A DNA stretch of 64,000 bases from Ecdyonurus torrentis (GCA_949318235.1 OX439128.1:54328806-54392805), one strand, 5' to 3'. Counted from the stretch's first letter, positions 11,887-24,059 are shown. Numbers and translations are program-made. The notes: generated by a model not told the origin, from the letters alone.

Positions 11887-12225
11887 TTAAGGGTTATATA
11901 TAGATGGCTTGTATCTCAAAATCTAAAAAGAATACTTCCAAATTTTATGATGCCATTTGAAAGTTAACAGTAACAGCTACCTATAATAAAATTTTCAGAA
12001 CCCGTGACCATCAGATAAGAGAGAAATTAATTATTGAAATTAACATAGGCTCTTATGGGACTAAAACTTCAAAAAATCATAATTAAAAATCTAGCAGGGT
12101 GACCCCTCAAAATTTTTACATTTTTGAAGATACCTAATCCTAATGTATCACTGTACAAAATTTCAGATTTTTCTGTCTTTACAACTTTTTAGTCAAATCC
12201 CGCAGTAGCTGATTTCACGCCTTAA
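11887..12225 (+). mobile_element. Family E MITE, copy 2
   Basis: It runs from TTAAGGGT to CACGCCTTAA and is very close to the copies at 7438 and 23282. It ends 22 bases before the next kinase exon. Confidence 0.85.
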
Positions 12226-12247
12226 ATTTTGTTTCACTTGATTGTAG

Positions 12248-12389
12248 CACTACATAGACCTGAATGCTCCATACATAATGCTGAACAATCTGAGAGAAAC
12301 GTCGAACTATTTGTCCATGATGTCAGCGCCAACTTATGACAATCAAGTAATAACTGAACCGCGTCCATACGAGAATAGCATGCCTTCTG
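12248..12389 (+). CDS. Receptor tyrosine kinase gene 1, exon (cytoplasmic tail)
   Basis: The acceptor is GATTGTAG and the donor is CTG|GTAGGT. The translation begins HYIDLNAPYIMLNN and contains APTYDNQ and RPYENSMPS. The YIDLN motif just after the kinase domain is a usual tail tyrosine in class III/V-like receptors. YDN and YEN both fit the pY-x-N Grb2/Drk SH2 consensus, which is an inference from sequence. The exon ends one base into a codon. Confidence 0.9.
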
Positions 12390-12406
12390 GTAGGTGTGAA
12401 TTTATC

Positions 12407-12740
12407 TTAAAGCCATAGACCACATAAAACCATTTGCATTTACATAACAAAACACTTGATGGGACTTACACAAATAACATTAGTTTGTCTCAAAACCCAA
12501 CAGTAGCTCCGTAGCAGTGATATAAAAATTTAAATTTTTGCAACCCGCACAACATTTGTATACTAGTTTTTGCATGTTTATGACGTCATAAACATGAATA
12601 TTCACGCAAATTGCATACTTTACATTTTTTTCAAGCTCTTTTGTGGGGCTACATTAACATTCTGGTAAAAAATATCATCAGTTTTGTAGATCCCATTTAG
12701 TGTTTAGAACATGTTGTTTCAATGTTTTCTATGCCTTTAA
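12407..12740 (-). mobile_element. Family B MITE, left member of an inverted pair
   Basis: It starts 17 bases after the kinase donor and shares its right TTAA with the next copy (12737-13069), which is in opposite orientation. Together they form a 660-bp inverted repeat in this intron. Confidence 0.85.
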
Positions 12741-13069
12741 AGCCATACACCACATAAAACCATTTGTGCTTTTTAGTGAATAAACAGAAAATGGGATTTT
12801 TAAATCTGATGACAATTTTTACCAGAATGTTAATGTAGCCCCACGAGAGAGCATGAAAATACTGTAAAGTATGCAATTTGCGTGACTATTCATGTTTATG
12901 ACGTCAGAAACATGTAAAATTTAGTATAAAAATGTGTGGGTTGCATATAAATCGACATTTCTAATCACTGCTACGGAGCTTCAGTTGGGTTTTGAGACAA
13001 ACTAAAGTTATTTATTTAAGTCCCATCAAGTGTTTTGTGTAAATGATTTGTCTGTTCTATTCCTTTTAA
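12737..13069 (+). mobile_element. Family B MITE, right member of an inverted pair
   Basis: TTAAAGCCATACACCAC to CTATTCCTTTTAA. It contains TATGACGTCAGA. Confidence 0.85.
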
Positions 13070-13232
13070 AAAAAAATCTGTACCTAACAATTTACTTATC
13101 TTTTCTAAATTTTAGATTTAATTTATTTTCAATAAGTGTTAGAATTAATTTATTCTTTAATATAAGTAATTTTAAATAACATCAAATTTTTTGCTAAGAT
13201 CAGTTTATTTGATGTATTTTAACATTTTTCAG

Positions 13233-13357
13233 CCGACATGAGTGTACAACAGGCTTTCAATGCAAACCAAGCTGGGTATTTACCAATAAGGGCAAAGATA
13301 CAAGTAAACTGTGATCTGACAACAAATCAAGATTGCAGCAAAACTACTTCTGTGTAA
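13233..13357 (+). CDS. Receptor tyrosine kinase gene 1, terminal exon
   Basis: The acceptor is TTTTTCAG. The translation ADMSVQQAFNANQAG runs on to CSKTTSV and a TAA stop at 13355-13357. The last residues, T-S-V, fit a class I PDZ ligand (S/T-x-hydrophobic-COOH). The five visible exons are phase-consistent and give the C-terminal part of the receptor from the activation loop onward. No clear AATAAA is seen directly after the stop. Confidence 0.88.
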
Positions 13358-13427
13358 TATGACTTCGTCTCTTTTGTTTTAAATTGATTTAATTATCGAG
13401 ATATAACAAAACTTTTCTATAGGGTGT

Positions 13428-13726
13428 TTTCATTCATGTTAAAGTCGACGTCATAAGTGAGTACTAAATAACATTGGCTGGTATAGGAAAATGGTACATT
13501 TTGCCGGTTTAAAAATACTTCGCGATTTTTTTTGAGTGCATTGATGTTGTTAACAGGTTGAATTAGTATCTCAAGTATGCAAGAAAAATAATAATAACCA
13601 AAAAATAGCTTATTTCCAAAGAAAATAGCCAAAAACTATGTTTGTCCTATACTGAACAATGTTATTCATTACTCAAGATGAGCATCGAAAAGCACTCAGA
13701 ATGACGTCATGCGCACACACCCTATA
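13428..13726 (+). mobile_element. Family D MITE
   Basis: TATAGGGTGTTTTC to CACACCCTATA. The right end overlaps the next D copy by TATAGGGT. Diverged copy. Confidence 0.8.
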
Positions 13727-14028
13727 GGGTCTATACATTCATGTTAAAGTCGACGCCATGTTGGAAACTCAATAACATGGGTGGCATAGGAAAATAAACC
13801 ATTTTGCCAGTTTAAAACCACTATGTAATATTTTTGAGAGCATTGATGTTGTAAATATGTTGAATTAGTATCTCAAGTATGTGAGAAAAATAACAATAAC
13901 AAAAAATGAACCGATTTCCCAAAGAAAATTGGCTTAAACAAAGTTTGTCCTATGCTGAGCAATGTAATGCACTACTCCAGTATGGCCTTCAAGCGCAATA
14001 TATATGACGTCATCCGCATACACCCTAT
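13723..14028 (+). mobile_element. Family D MITE, tandem second copy
   Basis: It shares the TATAGGGT border with the preceding copy and ends ATGACGTCATCCGCATACACCCTAT. Confidence 0.8.
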
Positions 14029-14099
14029 TGCAAAACAGGAATAAATTAGTAATAAGTAGAGTACTGTAGAAGGGGGGAGTATACGTGCACTTTTTGTTC

Positions 14100-14134
<35 letters not shown>

Positions 14135-14413
14135 CACGAAAAATATCGTTAGTAATAAATAAGAAACAACGTTAACTTTTGATCGAGGGAAATTATTGCA
14201 TTCAAAGTTTCACAGAACAAATTACATTTTATGGTCATGTATTTTATGTCGAAAACTTCAAAACCTTCAAGTTGCTAAATTTTTTTTTTTTTTTTTGGTA
14301 ACCTTTATTAAAAATGTCATATTTTGAAAATCCATACTCGGCGCTCATTGGCTATTATATAATGTGTTCCAACAATGAAAAATAAAAAGTTTACAATGTA
14401 AACGCTCTAGTGC
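14029..14413. other. Intergenic AT-rich stretch
   Basis: It holds a poly(T) run at 14102-14132 and further T runs at about 14280-14296. I see no gene or recognisable element. Confidence 0.4.
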
Positions 14414-14749
14414 TTAAAGGCATAGAAAACATTGAAACAACATGTTCTAAACACAAAATTGGATCTACAAAACTGGTGATAGTTTTTACCAGAATGTTAA
14501 TGTAGCCCCACAAAAAAGCTTGAAAAATATGTAAGGTATGCAATTTGCGTGAATATTCCTGTTTATGATGTCATTAACAGGCAAAAACAAGTATGAAAAT
14601 GTTGTGCGGGATGCATAAATCTAAATTTTGTGATCACTGCTACGGAGCTACAGTTGGGTTTTGAGACAAACTAACGTTATTTATATAAGTCCCATCAAGT
14701 GTTTTGTGATGTAAATGCATTTTTTTTTTCATGTTTTCTATGCCTTTAA
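14414..14749 (+). mobile_element. Family B MITE
   Basis: TTAAAGGCATAGAAAAC to CTATGCCTTTAA, about 336 bp. The usual TATGACGTCAT is mutated to TATGATGTCAT here. Confidence 0.85.
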
Positions 14750-15117
14750 TGTTTAAAAACTAAACCGTTTATGAAAAAGGGGACCAGAAATAAACATTAA
14801 ATAACGGTATTTACGAATTATGAATTTTGAATTCATGTTATATTTTTGTTCAAATAATAAAATTTCATCAGTCAAAGTTTCATAATGTGACAACGTTCTG
14901 GTAAAATTTAATAAGTATTCAAATGTTTTTTCCCCATTACTTATACGGTCATTTTCAGAACTAAAAACCCCATTTAAATAACATTGACTGACAATAATGA
15001 AATATTTGGACATATCAACCAATCAGAATTGAATATTTTTGATTTCAACAACTAAGGAAAAAGCTTTAAAAATTCTGCTGGATTGCGTATATTACCCCTT
15101 CTAAATTACTCTACTAA
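14750..15117. other. Intergenic stretch without a recognised gene
   Basis: A minus-strand 89-codon frame spans most of it but shows no family motif and lies between two MITEs. I do not call it a gene. Confidence 0.35.
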
Positions 15118-15390
15118 TTAAAGGCATAGACAACATGAAAACATTTGCATTTACATAAAAAAAAAACACCTAAAATTTCAATTTATGCAACCCGCACAAC
15201 ATTTTTATACTAGTTTTTGTATGTTTATGACGTCATAAACAGGAATATTCACGCAAATTGCATACTCTACATTTTATTTTCAAGCTCTCTTGTGGGGCCA
15301 CATTTACATTCTGGTAAAAAAATATCATCAGTTTTGTAGATCCCATTTCGTATTTAGAACATGTTGTTTCAATGTTTTCTATGCCTTTAA
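15118..15390 (-). mobile_element. Family B MITE, internally deleted
   Basis: Both TTAA ends are present, but the left subterminal part has lost about 60 bases. It contains TATGACGTCATA. Confidence 0.85.
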
Positions 15391-15472
15391 TAAAAAAAAA
15401 AACATAAAAAAAATTGCAGTTCAAAGTTTATGTCTTACAATACAGTGTACGTTATTTATATAAAATGATTAA

Positions 15473-15741
15473 CACTCAAAAAACTGGTGCATTACTCGTA
15501 AGGAATAATAACTTATTTAAGATAAACGCTTTTAAGTTATTTTGAGTAGCTAAAAAAATGCATGTTAGCAAATTATTATCAATGGTTATTTTAACTTAAA
15601 ATGATTAGCTTCAAACAACTTAAATTAGCTATTTTAAATAATTTGCTAAAATATATTATTAAAGTTGATCATAATAACTTAAAAGTGATTTTATCTTAAA
15701 TAATTTGGAATTCTTTACTAAATGCACCAGTTCGTAGAGTG
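15473..15741. mobile_element. Family G foldback MITE, copy 2
   Basis: CACTCAAAAAACTGGTGCAT to ATGCACCAGTTCGTAGAGTG, somewhat diverged from the copy at 43874. Confidence 0.8.
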
Positions 15742-15859
15742 AAAATAATTCATTTTATCAGAGTTATTGTTATTTTTATAACATGTTTTGTTTGTGGTAA
15801 TTTTACAGAATATTATGTATTAGGCTATAATATTAGGCTATGTTTTAGGCTATAATAGT

Positions 15860-15950
15860 ATTATACTTTATACTATATATATAGTATAATATATATTATA
15901 CTATATTTAGTATATATATAGTATAATATATATGTATTAGTATTAGTATT
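15860..15950. repeat. AT-rich palindromic cluster
   Basis: Repeated TATACTATATATAGTATA-like words form several short overlapping palindromes just before the GAGT array. Confidence 0.6.
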
Positions 15951-15967
15951 GTCAATCAAAGTGACAC

Positions 15968-16384
15968 ATAGTGAGTGAGTGAGTGAGTGAGTGAGTGAGT
16001 GAGTGAGTGAGTGAGTGAGTGAGTGAGTGAGTGAGTGAGTGAGTGAGTGAGTGAGTGAGTGAGTGAGTGAGTGAGTGAGTGAGTGAGTGAGTGAGTGAGT
16101 GAGTGAGTGAGTGAGTGAGTGAGTGAGTGAGTGAGTGAGTGAGTGAGTGAGTGAGTGAGTGAGTGAGTGAGTGAGTGAGTGAGTGAGTGAGTGAGTGAGT
16201 GAGTGAGTGAGTGAGTGAGTGAGTGAGTGAGTGAGTGAGTGAGTGAGTGAGTGAGTGAGTGAGTGAGTGAGTGAGTGAGTGAGTGAGTGAGTGAGTGAGT
16301 GAGTGAGTGAGTGAGTGAGTGAGTGAGTGAGTGAGTGAGTGAGTGAGTGAGTGAGTGAGTGAGTGAGTGAGTGAGTGAGTGAGT
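15968..16384. repeat. GAGT tetranucleotide microsatellite
   Basis: About 104 uninterrupted units of GAGT on + (ACTC on -). Long apparent reading frames of repeated LTHS here are artefacts of the repeat. Confidence 0.99.
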
Positions 16385-16653
16385 TATCGATAAGTATATG
16401 TTTATTCTCTTCACTCCCTAACTTTTTTAACAATTATTTCAGTGTCGTAAATTTTAACGATGTTTTTTTGTGGCTCTCAAAATGAAAAAAAAATTGTCTC
16501 CTTTGTCAGAAAAATTTTTCTTGTTTTTTCGTACCCCCTACCCACTCTAGAATGATAAAACTATAAAATAATGTAATGGAGTTGCAATAAAAAGTATGGT
16601 AAAATTTGTCAACAAAAATTGTCATGTTTATTTATTTAAAAGCACATATTGTT

Positions 16654-16994
16654 TTAAAGGCATAGACCAGAGAAAAACATCAGCATTTATATCACAAAAC
16701 ACTTGATGGGATTTACATAAATAACGTTAGTTTGTCTCAATCCCAACAGTAGCTCCGTAGCACAGATTAGAAAATTCGATTTATGCAACCCTCACAACAT
16801 TTTCATACTAATTTTTGCATGTTTCTGACGTCATAAACATAAATTTTCACGCAAATTGCATACTTTACAGTATTTTCACGCTCTCTCGTGGAGCTACATT
16901 AACATTCTGGGGAAATTGTGATCAGTTTTGAAGATCCCATCTCGTGTTTATTCATTAAAAAGCTTATGTTGTTTTATGTGGTCTATGGCTTTAA
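16654..16994 (-). mobile_element. Family B MITE
   Basis: TTAAAGGCATAGACCAGAG to GTCTATGGCTTTAA, with TCTGACGTCATA. Confidence 0.85.
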
Positions 16995-17059
16995 GTTCAC
17001 GTAAAAAAAAGGTATTGTAAGTAAATAAATAACACATATAAATCTGCAATCAAATTATT

Positions 17060-17352
17060 TTATTTCGCACCAGAAATTGGACAAGTTTCATCACAAATGA
17101 CTTCACAAATGAAATAATGTGCATAGTTACACATATCATCATACCATTGCCATGCTAGCAACATAGGCTCTTCCACTTTACCATAATTATAAGTGAACCT
17201 GTTCACCATTGCTATTATAATATGAAGGTTCATTTGGGCCCCAGTTCATGAAATCTGGTCCAAACTTGAGTCCAGTTGAGCTCCACATATGAGTCCCATT
17301 TATACTCCAAGATCAGATCCCGATGTGAAGTATCTGATGCCCTCTACGTGAC
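17060..17352 (-). pseudogene. C-type lectin gene, last exon, with two frameshifts
   Basis: Read on the minus strand after the acceptor TTGTAG, it begins HVEGIRYFTSGSDLG. It continues in a second frame with MWSSTG, FMNWGPNEPS and NSNGEQ, then in a third frame with NYGKVEEP, WYDDMCNYAHYFICE and a stop at 17060-17062. WSSTG, NWGPNEPS, W-x-D-x-x-C and the final FICE are hallmarks of an insect-type C-type lectin domain. The frame is broken twice: one missing base after SDLG and one extra base before NYGKV. The usual cysteine after NGEQ is absent. AATAAA overlaps the stop. It joins in phase with the exon at 21760-21859 (G split 1/2). Degeneration is likely; sequencing error is the alternative. Confidence 0.8.
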
Positions 17353-17382
17353 CTACAATCATACGGACAAAAATAACTACGT

Positions 17383-18420
17383 TTAAAGGCATAGACCACA
17401 TAAAAAAGCATTTCCCAGTAAACACGACTCGCGGACCTTTGGGGACTCTCGGAGAAAACTGGTGGAAAGCTCCACGTTCTCCGAGTGTCTACCTAATATC
17501 CACCTATTTCGACCAGTTTATTTTTGTTTTAATTGACGTAAAAATAATCCAATATCAAATATTTATTATTTTTATCACTGCTTGATCAGAAATCTACAGA
17601 ATTGGCCATCTTGTTGAAACTCGTGAAAAGCTAGTAGAAATTTCTACGAGATTTAAAAAAAAGAAAAAATCTCGTGGTACACGATTTTCTGTGCATTCTA
17701 TGCAAAAAAATAAAAAATGCATAATAATAAAAAGTGTTTAATTTTTAATCTTTTACTAGAATCAATGAAAAATTTTTTTTCGTTTTTTTAAATTTTTTGC
17801 CCAAAAGTGCTTTTTTTTCAAAAAGTTACCAACCCGTTAGAAATTTTATTGCATTTTTGGATGTAACTCGATTTTTTTATCCAGAAAAGATGTACTAAAT
17901 AAATTTCAGAAGTATATATTAATTAAATAACTTTAGTTCTTTCATCGTTCTAAAAAAAAATAATTAAAAAAAACTAGTGGAAGCTGGTGGACCATTCTAC
18001 GAACTGGTGGAAAACTCGTCGTAATTGATGACATATGGTCCACCAGTTGAGGTCCACGACAATCCACGAGGTTTCCTCGTGGTTTCCTCGTGGTCGTGTT
18101 TACTGGGTGCTTTTTAATGAATAGACACAAAATAGGATCTTCAAAACTGTTGACAATTTTTACTAGAAAGTTAATGTAGCCCCACGAGAGAGCGTGAAAA
18201 AACTGTAAAGTATGCAATTTGCTTGAAAATTCATGTTTATGACGTCAGAAACATGCAAAAATTAGTATAAAAATGTTGTGCGGGTTGCATAAATCGAACT
18301 TTCTGATCACTGCTACGGGGCTACAGTTGGGCTTTGAGACAAACTTAAGTTATTTATGAAAGTCCCATCAAGTGTTTTGTGATATAAATGCTTGTGTTTT
18401 TCTCCGGTCTATTCCTTTAA
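17383..18420 (+). mobile_element. Family B MITE split by element T
   Basis: The left end TTAAAGGCATAGACCACAT (from 17383) and the right part (18108-18420) form one B element. Element T sits inside its left subterminal region. Confidence 0.8.
17414..18107. mobile_element. Element T, inverted ends CCCAGTAAACACGAC
   Basis: The ends CCCAGTAAACACGAC and GTCGTGTTTACTGGG are perfect inverses. Both subterminal regions carry CTGGTGGA and CCACGAG words. It is 694 bp and has no transposase. A target duplication is not clear to me. Confidence 0.8.
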
Positions 18421-19000
18421 TAATAGAAGATTTTGCAAAAGTAGTTTTAATGAGAAAAATAAACAAACTGACAGCTCAACAATACTGACAAAGTGCTAGC
18501 AGACGACTTTGTGTTCCTGTCTACATTTAACATGCGCTCTTATGGGGCAATGAAGCAGCTATAACTTGACTTACAATTATTTCTAGATTTTGTAATTTTT
18601 ACTGTTACCTACTGAGCCTTGAAAGCTTTTGTTTTCCTATATTTCCAGTAATTTGGTTATAAATTATCTATTGAATTAAATTGAACTAAAATTCAGGAAA
18701 ACAAAATGTTTGAAGCTTCTTCTTCTTCTGTTCTGGGTTGACAAAACGAACAGGATTCTGTATATACAGATTCCGTTCTATTCTGTCGTTGGCAAAATCT
18801 TTCGATTATGCTGCCAAGATCTACTAATTGGATTTAATTAAGTAATTATTTGGCCAGGGAGGCCAGGATCTGCATTATATATTACCACACTTATTTTTTC
18901 TACTTTGTTTTTCACTTTCACTAAAAATTATTCGCTTTCTTCTTTACCTTTTTTTTACGTTGTAAAGTTCTATATTTGCTTTCTTTATAGTTCTACTATT
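18421..19000. other. Intergenic or lectin-intron stretch
   Basis: It holds a short inverted repeat GAACAGGATTCTG/CAGATTCCGTTC at about 18745-18785 and AT-rich sequence. No exon is recognised. Confidence 0.4.
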
Positions 19001-19002
19001 TG

Positions 19003-19245
19003 AAGCTCCAAAAGCAACTAAGCAAATTATAGACGTAAAAAATTATCTAAAGAGTTGATATTTAGACTTTTTTCATAATAAATTCTTTAGATACTTACTA
19101 AACTTTTTAGAATCTAAAGAGTTAACTATTTACCGCTAAAGAATTTACGTTTGTACTAACGAGTTACTGTTTAAACTTTTTGCAAGAGAGTTATTGTTTA
19201 GTACTAAAGAGTTATTGATATGTATCGGAATAATTTATTAAATTT
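19003..19245 (-). repeat. Repeat Y, uninterrupted copy
   Basis: CTTTAG-rich sequence that recurs in reverse at about 41650-41680 plus 42341-42530. The other copy was split by hAT-like element H, so this copy shows the empty site. Confidence 0.75.
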
Positions 19246-19902
19246 ATGTTTTAAGTGTACAAAGCAGGTTTTACGTGCGATCAAACAACTTTAAGGTCTG
19301 TAAGCTGCAACCTCTAGTTAAACCTTAGTTATCTTTTTTTAATTGTTGCAACAATTAAAATAAAAAGTTAACAACGGTTTAACTAGTAAGTTAGCGTTGC
19401 AGCTTACGGGGGTAGGTCATTTTTGACGGAAGTAATTTCAAGAGAAAAAAAAATTGAACATTTAGTTTAAAAATATTCATGTTAAATGCATATAATGTTT
19501 ATATAAAAAAAATGTTTCGTCAATTAATTAATCATTAATTAACTTTACTAAATTAATTAGGACTTAAAGTTTCGCCACAATTACGAGACTGTCTTTTGTT
19601 ATAACAAATAAATAATTAAAAAAAAACGTTATTTTATCTTCAACCCTACTTAACAAATAATTAAAAACCACCCATACTTCGAGCAGAGAAGTTTTTAAGA
19701 ATTCCGACCACAAAAATAAATTTAAATTAAACATTTTTGCCGCTAAAATAAAATAAATAACATAACATAAACACTTCATAATAATTGCTATGAAATATGG
19801 ATCTCAAAATTATAGGTCAAAATCGAGAAAATATTAAAATTTTAAACAATTAGAGAGATTTTTTGAGTAATATCGCAATTATCTGATTTGTATATTTTAT
19901 GT

Positions 19903-20079
<177 letters not shown>

Positions 20080-20279
20080 CTATTTTCTTCAAAAAACAAA
20101 CATATGTCAAAAAATCTCAGTGTCAAAGCACTTGTCAATGAGAGTGGTATACTCTCGAAAATTTGTGCATTAAGTGTATATTACATCGTGCAGTGTAATT
20201 AAACAATAAGTGTATATGTGCAGTGAAATCAGATTGGATTACACACAAACCGACAGGGGAAATAGTCCGCAACACTCAA

Positions 20280-20586
<307 letters not shown>

Positions 20587-20594
20587 ATGTGTAT

Positions 20595-20886
20595 GAATTC
20601 AAGTTAAAAATAACGCCATGTTGGATAATTCAATAACATGGGTGGCATAAGAAAATAACTCATTTTGCCAGTTTAAAACCACTTTTATACAATACTTTTA
20701 TGAGAATTGATGTTGTAAATATGTTGAATTAGTATCTCAAGTATGTGAGAAAAATAACATGATCAAAAAATTAACAGATTTCCCAAAGAAAATTTGGTTT
20801 AACGAACTTTGTTCTATGCTGAGCAATGTTATTCACTACTCCAGTATGGCCTCCAAATATGACGTCATCCGCATACATACCCTATA
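20595..20886 (+). mobile_element. Family D MITE, left end lost
   Basis: It starts within TTCAAGTTAAAAATAACGCC and keeps the right end ATGACGTCATCCGC...CCTATA. Confidence 0.8.
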
Positions 20887-21314
20887 TAGTTACAAAAATT
20901 GATCATTTTTCAAACATATTTAAGTTAATGCAAATTATTTGTATATCGCGTCAAAATATTACAAGTGAAAATATTTTGAGCGAGCTAAATGTTACATCTG
21001 ACAATGTAAACACTATAATAATATTTCTTTATTGGGGTTTAAATTTAGAATGGTAAATTAAAAAAAGGAAAAAACAAATACACAAACAACAAGTAAGTAA
21101 CAACGGGTGATAAAAGTCAAAATGCCTCTACATCACTATAGACTATAGTGATCTCACACCTTGATCAGAAAATCTGCTTCTTCAATAAATAACATAAAGA
21201 AAACATATATTAAGAAATAGATAAGAGGTTAAAGAATACAAGGGAAGAGGGGCTCTAGCCATAACTGGCAATGAGTTATATAAAGAAACAACTCTGGGAA
21301 AAAAATGAACTTGT
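20887..21314. other. Intergenic stretch without a recognised gene
   Basis: AT-rich unique sequence between two D elements. It includes a short inverted motif CACTATAGACTATAGTG near 21133. No supported coding exon. Confidence 0.35.
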
Positions 21315-21615
21315 AATAGGGTGTATGCGAATGACGTCATATTTATTGAGCATGGAGGAGTAGTGAATAACATTGCTCAGCATAGGACAAACTTTCATGT
21401 AAGACAAATTTGTATGGGAAATTGGTTAATTTTTTGTTATTGTTATTTTTCTCACGTACTTTATATACTAATTTAACATGTATTTAAAGCAGCAAAATGC
21501 TCTCAAAAATATTGCAGTGTTTTTAAACTGGCAAAATGATTTATTTTCCTATGTCACCCATGTTATTTAGTTATCCAACATGGCGTCGACTTTAACAATA
21601 CATACTTTCTATAAG
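21315..21615 (-). mobile_element. Family D MITE
   Basis: AATAGGGTGTATGCG with ATGACGTCATA near the left end, and GGCGTCGACTTTAAC near the right end. Confidence 0.8.
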
Positions 21616-21759
21616 CAGAGTCGTCCCTTGGACAATCCAAAGTAATAGAACTACCACGTAAGCCAGAGTGCTTCTTTTTTATAAATAATTAATGTATGCA
21701 TGTAGATAGAACATTTGACAGGATCATGATAGTTGTAGTTGATACATTCTGATATTTAC

Positions 21760-21859
21760 CTAGTGGCTCAAGCTGTGATACAATGAAGGAATCCTCTTCT
21801 GCTGACTCCACGCTGAGCAAGTGCATTCCATGACTGCGACAAAATTCCAGGCTCCTGAG
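21760..21859 (-). CDS. C-type lectin gene, upstream exon
   Basis: On the minus strand it encodes LRSLEFCRSHGMHLLSVES, then EEDSFIVSQLEPLG, followed by the donor G|GTAAAT. The pattern A/E-x-FCRSHGMHLxSxxSxEE matches the alpha-1/beta-2 part of insect C-type lectin domains. The frame stays open upstream, so the true 5' border is uncertain; AAG before CTCAGG at 21860 is one acceptor candidate. It joins in phase (G split) to the exon at 17060-17352 across a 4.4-kb intron filled with repeats. No signal-peptide exon is recognised. Confidence 0.7.
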
Positions 21860-22135
21860 CTTACATGTTATTGCCCTATGTTGAATGCGTTCCCTTAGTG
21901 ACGTACTTACAACTTTCGCCACCGGCCACGAAGCGGCGCTAGTGTGTGTTTTAAATTTACCACAACCCGAATTAACCCTAAAGATGGGGGAAGGACCCCG
22001 TTTTCTAACCCTTAAAAACACCCCTGTATTGCTATTTTTTCGAAGTTATACTTATTTGTGTTAGCATCTCGGCATAATTTTTGAACATTCTCGTTCGACT
22101 TTTATTTCCCTCTCAAAATTATTTCAATATTTCAG

Positions 22136-22470
22136 TCGATATAAAAGCAGCTGGGACAGGAAAAATGGTCGCTCTCGGGACTCTTCAATTTTACAAATTT
22201 CGAGGTAAGTAACGCCTGTTATACGTTCCATGAAGCTTATATTTCGTTTATTAATACATATACTTTATTTTTTCAGCATAAAAATAAATGGGGCAAAGAA
22301 TTTTGCCAAGAAATAGACGCGGTAAAATTGCATTGACAAAGAGCGGCAAACAGGTGGTGGCAGCCATGACGGCGATGACGGCAACGCCTCCTTTTTTATT
22401 GAATCAAATACAAAAAGAAGATTTTTAATAAATTTTTACCATTTTTATGAATAAAATATGTCCTACAAAT
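22136..22470 (+). other. Possible small transcription unit with a TATA box, intron and poly(A) signals
   Basis: A TATA box (GATATAAAAG, about 22138-22147) precedes an ATG at 22168 that opens MVALGTLQFYKFR. A consensus donor GAG|GTAAGT (about 22204) and an acceptor TTTTTTCAG (about 22276) define a 70-base intron. After splicing the first frame stops at once. A separate frame from an ATG just downstream encodes 49 basic residues starting MGQRILPRNRRGK. AATAAA words occur at about 22427 and 22451. I do not recognise a family. Confidence 0.3.
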
Positions 22471-22564
22471 AAAATATTGTATTCTTTGTTATGTGTATTG
22501 TAATTAGCACTGCTATTTATATGCTAAAAAACTTTAAATTGTGAAATATAGGCTAGATTTTTTT

Positions 22565-23037
22565 CACTCACTCACTCACTCACTCACTCACTCACTCACT
22601 CACTCACTCACTCACTCACTCACTCACTCACTCACTCACTCACTCACTCACTCACTCACTCACTCACTCACTCACTCACTCACTCACTCACTCACTCACT
22701 CACTCACTCACTCACTCACTCACTCACTCACTCACTCACTCACTCACTCACTCACTCACTCACTCACTCACTCACTCACTCACTCACTCACTCACTCACT
22801 CACTCACTCACTCACTCACTCACTCACTCACTCACTCACTCACTCACTCACTCACTCACTCACTCACTCACTCACTCACTCACTCACTCACTCACTCACT
22901 CACTCACTCACTCACTCACTCACTCACTCACTCACTCACTCACTCACTCACTCACTCACTCACTCACTCACTCACTCACTCACTCACTCACTCACTCACT
23001 CACTCACTCACTCACTCACTCACTCACTCACTCACTC
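22565..23037. repeat. CACT tetranucleotide microsatellite
   Basis: About 118 units of CACT on + (complement of the GAGT array at 15968-16384), nearly free of interruptions. Confidence 0.99.
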
Positions 23038-23281
23038 CGATTACAGATTATATATTAATAACATAATCATCACTTTTCAACATTCCTAATATACAAACTT
23101 TTTATTGTATTATTAAAGTAATCATTGAAGATATCAATGTTCACATAATGTTGTAGCTCATGTTTTAAAGTAGTTTTTAGTCAAATCGTTATTACAAGTA
23201 AGAAGTAGGAATGTTAAACAAATATTAAAATTTTAACATTTAACATGGTCTACACCGCACCTAAGGTAAGATATAAAATAT

Positions 23282-23618
23282 TTAAGGGTTTTATATAGAT
23301 TGCTTGTATCTCAAAATCTAAAAAGAAAACTTCAAAATTTTATGATATCATTTGAAAGTTAATGGTAACAGCTACCTATGATAAAATTTTCAGAACCCGT
23401 GACCATCAGATAAGAGAGAAATTAATTATTTAAATTAACATGGGCTCTTATGGGACTAAAACTTAAAAATATCATAATTTAAAATCTAGCATGGTGACCC
23501 CCTAATTTTTACATTTTTGAAGATACCTAATCCTAATGTATCATTGTACAAAATTTCAGATTTTTCTGTCTTTACAACTTTTTAGTCAAATCCCGCAGTA
23601 CCTGATTTCCCGCCTTAA
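23282..23618 (+). mobile_element. Family E MITE, copy 3
   Basis: TTAAGGGTTT to CCCGCCTTAA, with the conserved GGCTTG-like start mutated to TGCTTGTATCTC. Confidence 0.85.
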
Positions 23619-24059
23619 ACAAGACAATTTCTTATCAACATGGAAACTTCCAGGAAATCCAACATTAAAAACGAACATATATAATTATATATATAAAGTA
23701 ATAAAATTTGTTAAATTTAATGATATTTTTAAAAAAAAAAAGAAGATAATTTTGCAATAAATAATTACGAACATACCTTATACATAATGATAACAAACTG
23801 AGTGAGTCGACACAATTTTTGTTGGTTGTTTCCTGTAATCAAATGCAAATCGCGGAACATGGAATATTGACTTCGTTGACAGCTTCGTAAAGGTAAGCAG
23901 CTTATCAGAAAAAAAAGAGGATTTTTCTAATATCACACTTTTAAAGGAAAAAAAATTAAGAGCAATAGTTTTTATAGTTTATTGTAATAAATTATAAATT
24001 TTTTACATAAGAGAAGCTTTAAGCTATGAAATTTAATGTAATTAAAAATATAATGATGG
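23619..24059. other. Region upstream of the ABC gene
   Basis: AT-rich, with no recognised exon. A TATA-type promoter could not be assigned with confidence. Confidence 0.35.

Noticed and set aside
14753..15022. 89-codon minus-strand frame
   Set aside because: No family similarity, no splice or promoter context, and it lies between MITEs.
15873..16433. 186- and 152-codon frames of LTHS repeats (also 22541-23089)
   Set aside because: These are translations of tetranucleotide microsatellites with no supporting flanks.
21689..22021. 110-codon minus-strand open frame taken as a whole gene
   Set aside because: Only the part at about 21760-21859 has lectin motifs and a matching donor; the N-terminal part has no recognisable features.
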